Below are positions 61,826-64,000 of a stretch of 64,000 nt of DNA, in pieces. The DNA comes from Thermocoleostomius sinensis A174. Lineage in GTDB: Bacteria > Cyanobacteriota > Cyanobacteriia > Elainellales > Elainellaceae. The notes under the pieces are model-generated. The model was not told where the DNA came from, made no database searches, and saw only the letters and a list, made by a program, of their open reading frames with translations. The DNA lies in NCBI RefSeq assembly GCF_026802175.1, contig NZ_CP113797.1:4937026-5001025 (forward strand). The letters run 5' to 3'. A program made the translations under genes and the position numbers. How positions within the stretch are numbered: position 1 is the stretch's first letter; every line of letters begins with the position of its first letter.

Positions 61826-62332
61826 ATGCTGACACTCACGCATCGATCGCCCGTTGATCCCAAGGGTGCTGTTTCACTGACCCTCTCGCTGACGGCCGAA
61901 GAACGGACGCGATCGCGCCACTATTTTCAAACCGATGATGGGCAGGGGGTCTACTTACGGCTACCCCGTGGCACGGTGCTGCGGCATGGAGATGTTTTGC
62001 AATCAGAAGATCGGCAAACCTTAGTGCAAATTGTGGCTAAACCCGAACCTGTGATGACTGTGACCGCTGCAACAACGATCGATCTGCTACGAGCCGCCTA
62101 TCATTTGGGCAATCGCCATGTGCCCCTAGAAGTTACCGAAACTTATTTGCGCCTATCGCCCGATCCGGTGCTGAAGTCCATGCTGGAACAGATGAGGCTG
62201 CATGTGACGGAAGCTCAGTTACCCTTTGAACCAGAAGCCGGAGCTTATGGACACACCGCTTCTCACGGACATGCTCATGCCCCCTCTGCTACTCACGTTC
62301 ATGATCACGTTGACCATGATCACATTGACTGA
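61826..62332 (+). CDS. ureE: Urease accessory protein UreE
   Basis: UreE is the nickel-binding chaperone that delivers Ni2+ to urease. 168 residues from ATG 61826 (the frame is open to TTG 61805 inside the repeat array). The N-terminal beta domain ([20 protein letters not shown]) is followed by the typical fold around [14 protein letters not shown] with His. A His-rich tail ([20 protein letters not shown]) binds nickel. It is 6 bp ahead of ureF. Confidence 0.93.
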   Translation: MLTLTHRSPVDPKGAVSLTLSLTAEERTRSRHYFQTDDGQGVYLRLPRGTVLRHGDVLQSEDRQTLVQIVAKPEPVMTVTAATTIDLLRAAYHLGNRHVPLEVTETYLRLSPDPVLKSMLEQMRLHVTEAQLPFEPEAGAYGHTASHGHAHAPSATHVHDHVDHDHID

Positions 62333-62338
62333 GGCGCT

Positions 62339-63058
62339 ATGAATTCAATCGATGCTGCGGCCTTCTTACGCTTGTTGCAACTGGTGAGTCCGGCGTTGCC
62401 TGTAGGTGCTTATAGCTATTCGGAAGGACTGGAGACCTTGGTGCAAAGCAACCGCCTCCCTGATGCTGTCACCCTAGAACACTGGCTGACGCAAGAACTA
62501 CACTACGGCGCTATTCGCCTAGAAACAGCCGTGCTCACTCGAATTTACGAGTGTGCTAGCACTGGCGATCTAACGCGATTAAGCTATTGGAACCAATGGC
62601 TTTCTGCCTTTCGCGAAACCGAAGAACTACGCCAACAAAGCTGGCAGATGGGGCGATCGTTGTTGCGATTGTTGCAGGGATTGGGGAGTCGGGAGTCGGG
62701 AGTGGGAAATGAGGAGCAGAGGAACGGGCTGGGTGAGTGGGTTGAGACGTGTGGGGAAACATGTCATTTTGTCACGGCATTTGGCTTGGCGACGGTTTAT
62801 TGGCAGATTGATTTACCTGCGGCAACATTGGGCTATTTGCACAGTTGGGCCAGTAACTTGGTGAATGCGGGGGTGCGCTTGATTCCGCTGGGGCAAACGC
62901 AAGGACAGCAGGTATTGCTCAATCTCTACCCATCGTTAGCACAGACTGCAACCAGTGCTTTAAACTTGAAGGATGATGAGTGGTGGAGTTGCAACTGGGG
63001 CTGGACGATCTCTAGCATGAATCATGAAACGCTCTACTCGCGCTTGTTTCGCAGCTAA
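62339..63058 (+). CDS. ureF: Urease accessory protein UreF
   Basis: UreF helps UreD/UreH and UreG to activate apo-urease. 239 residues with the family motifs SPALPVGAYSYSEGLE near 17-32 and a helix around CHFVTAFGLATVYWQI. At about residues 116-135 a low-complexity insert (GSRESGVGNEEQRNGLGE) derives from a GGGAGTC repeat that is not part of the family. The last third (AGVRLIPLGQTQGQQVL) is intact. It starts 6 bp after ureE; no ureG follows. Confidence 0.92.
   Translation: MNSIDAAAFLRLLQLVSPALPVGAYSYSEGLETLVQSNRLPDAVTLEHWLTQELHYGAIRLETAVLTRIYECASTGDLTRLSYWNQWLSAFRETEELRQQSWQMGRSLLRLLQGLGSRESGVGNEEQRNGLGEWVETCGETCHFVTAFGLATVYWQIDLPAATLGYLHSWASNLVNAGVRLIPLGQTQGQQVLLNLYPSLAQTATSALNLKDDEWWSCNWGWTISSMNHETLYSRLFRS
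62684..62704 (+). repeat. GGGAGTC heptad repeat inside ureF
   Basis: GGGAGTC, GGGAGTC and GGGAGTG lie in tandem (62684-62690, 62691-62697, 62698-62704), in frame in ureF. They encode the GSRESG unit that also appears in purL (26941). The insert is in frame and preserves the gene. Confidence 0.75.
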
Positions 63059-63067
63059 TCCCTTCTC

Positions 63068-64000
63068 TCATGCTTTCTCCTTTCCCTTCAGCCACCGATC
63101 GATTGGCTCAGTGGACTTCACCACCTGCATTCCAGCATCGGCAAAGCGTTGGTAAGCGGCATCAGCTTGGTCGGTAAAATCCACGACTCCGGGCACAACT
63201 ACAGGCGAGGAGCAATCCTCTAGCAAGTAGACTTTTTGAACCAGGCTCGGATCAGTAGCTTGAATTTCGCTGAGCAAATTTTCGACAGTCCAGGCAACAC
63301 AGTGGCTTTTTGCTTGCCCTGCAATCACAATCGCGTCAAACTGAAGCAGCTTTTGCAAAAATGCCGTGTTTTTGTGAGCGATTGTTTGTTTCTGGGCGTC
63401 TTCCAATACTTCTGGACTCAGAACGGAGTAATTTTCGGTTAACGGATTGCTGCCCTTCAGTTCAAAGTGGGTTTGGCGATCGCGAGCAATGGCATGGAAA
63501 AAACAAGCTTCTTCTACAGCTGAGACGATCGCATGACCAACGCCGCCCAGCATAGAATGGTAGGGCCAGATGGTGAGCGGATACTTGCCGTCTTGATGTA
63601 AGGTGCGGACATAATGCAAGGCATAGGACTGGAGCCGATCAATCTCGTAGCCAAGCCCTTCTGCAATGGCAGCGTTGACGTTCCACCGGCCTTGCTCAAC
63701 GTCATCCAGGGAAATCATGGTCATGGCGGGGGGGTGATCCCCGTTGGCATCAACCCAAAAAATGGGATGGAAAATTTGAGTGGCGGTGTGGGTGTCCATC
63801 GTCAAGGCAATTTCGGTGATGCGATCGAGATGGCGATAGATAAACTCACACAAGCGGATATTGTCTTCCACTGCTCCCATGCCCGATCGCCCGCCTACAA
63901 AAAGCTCAAAATCGGGAATGCAGAATGTATTCTGAACATCGATCGCCAACAGACACAGACGAAAGGTATCACTAGCAGCGGGAAGTAGGTGATGCTGCTT
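63068..64000 (-). CDS. Isochorismatase/nicotinamidase-family hydrolase (5' end beyond the window)
   Basis: The frame is open to the window edge, so the protein starts outside it. The track of family residues begins LLAIDVQNTFCIPDFELFVGG, the canonical isochorismatase start with the catalytic Asp. The apparent TTG start at 63949 is therefore not real. IVIAGQAKSHCVAWTVENLL holds the catalytic Cys. The family includes nicotinamidases and isochorismatases; the long insert (RIYRH...DTHTATQIFHP) suits the nicotinamidase-like branch. Substrate not certain. Confidence 0.85.
   Translation of the reverse strand, partial: KQHHLLPAASDTFRLCLLAIDVQNTFCIPDFELFVGGRSGMGAVEDNIRLCEFIYRHLDRITEIALTMDTHTATQIFHPIFWVDANGDHPPAMTMISLDDVEQGRWNVNAAIAEGLGYEIDRLQSYALHYVRTLHQDGKYPLTIWPYHSMLGGVGHAIVSAVEEACFFHAIARDRQTHFELKGSNPLTENYSVLSPEVLEDAQKQTIAHKNTAFLQKLLQFDAIVIAGQAKSHCVAWTVENLLSEIQATDPSLVQKVYLLEDCSSPVVVPGVVDFTDQADAAYQRFADAGMQVVKSTEPIDRWLKGKEKA

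Noticed and set aside
63068-63949. Isochorismatase-family gene starting at TTG 63949
   Set aside because: The family N-terminus (LLAIDVQ) continues upstream in frame to the window edge, so this start is an artefact of the boundary.
1-64000. Prophage, defence island, CRISPR or transposon as the hidden system
   Set aside because: No integrase, transposase, Cas, restriction or toxin-antitoxin genes are visible. The muramidase and the regulator locus are isolated.

Overview
This window is chromosomal DNA of a cyanobacterium, most likely a filamentous Leptolyngbya/Oscillatoriales-type organism. The evidence is the gene content: ndhC-ndhK-ndhJ, heme oxygenase for bilins, MenA of the phylloquinone type, a phosphoribulokinase, plant-type D-glycerate 3-kinase, a Ycf20/DUF565 protein and long-form SpeA. 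GCGATCGC (HIP1) and CGATCG words are very frequent on both strands. I see no rRNA, tRNA, CRISPR array, transposase or phage module. It reads as an ordinary chromosomal core with a few accessory islands.

Layout. 0-7 kb: purQ and purK, two pentapeptide-repeat proteins (one a large membrane fusion with a helix-hairpin-helix domain), a sulfotransferase and an unknown protein. 7-12.3 kb: a pilB-pilT-pilC type IV pilus motor operon with an unrecognised gene 18 bp behind it. 12.5-15.5 kb: two small membrane proteins, a 404-residue Gly/Asp/Asn/Gln-rich disordered secreted protein and a Rid-family protein. 15.6-17.5 kb: leuA preceded by a leucine-rich upstream ORF. 17.9-21 kb: a second sulfotransferase, the wreck of an MFS permease, a small gene and a LacI-type regulator with three matching operator palindromes. 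21-24.7 kb: Nudix hydrolase, peroxiredoxin Q, and a radical SAM/methyltransferase pair. 24.7-29.1 kb: purL and purF. 29.3-35.4 kb: ndhCKJ, a photolyase-like protein, menA and lipA. 35.4-41 kb: a PRK paralogue, SixA, a lipoprotein methyltransferase, a membrane GTPase and a phage-type muramidase. 41-46 kb: a 1250-residue two-partner-secretion exoprotein and heme oxygenase. 46-57 kb: lipid kinase, AMIN-domain protein, a subtilase with an adjacent prodomain-like protein, an Eda-like aldolase, a PPC-CAP protein, an AspT-type transporter and glycerate kinase. 57-64 kb: a sugar-type ABC ATPase, speA, plsY, ureE-ureF, and an isochorismatase-family gene running off the end.

How the genes work together. 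purQ, purK, purL and purF supply four enzymes of de novo purine synthesis but form no single operon. NdhCKJ form part of the NDH-1 matrix arm. PilB, PilT and PilC form the motor and platform of the type IV pilus. UreE and UreF are urease nickel chaperones, here separated from the other urease genes.

The most promising unexplained signals are: (i) a 54-codon Leu/Val-rich uORF with a strong Shine-Dalgarno, a 13-bp hairpin and an overlap with the leuA start, which looks like a leader-peptide control element; (ii) a LacI regulon with three near-identical operators whose transporter has decayed; (iii) a subtilase plus a separate I9-like protein, both without signal peptides; (iv) heptad repeats inserted in frame in purL and ureF; (v) a three-copy dispersed intergenic repeat; and (vi) a possible structured leader RNA before the AspT-type transporter.
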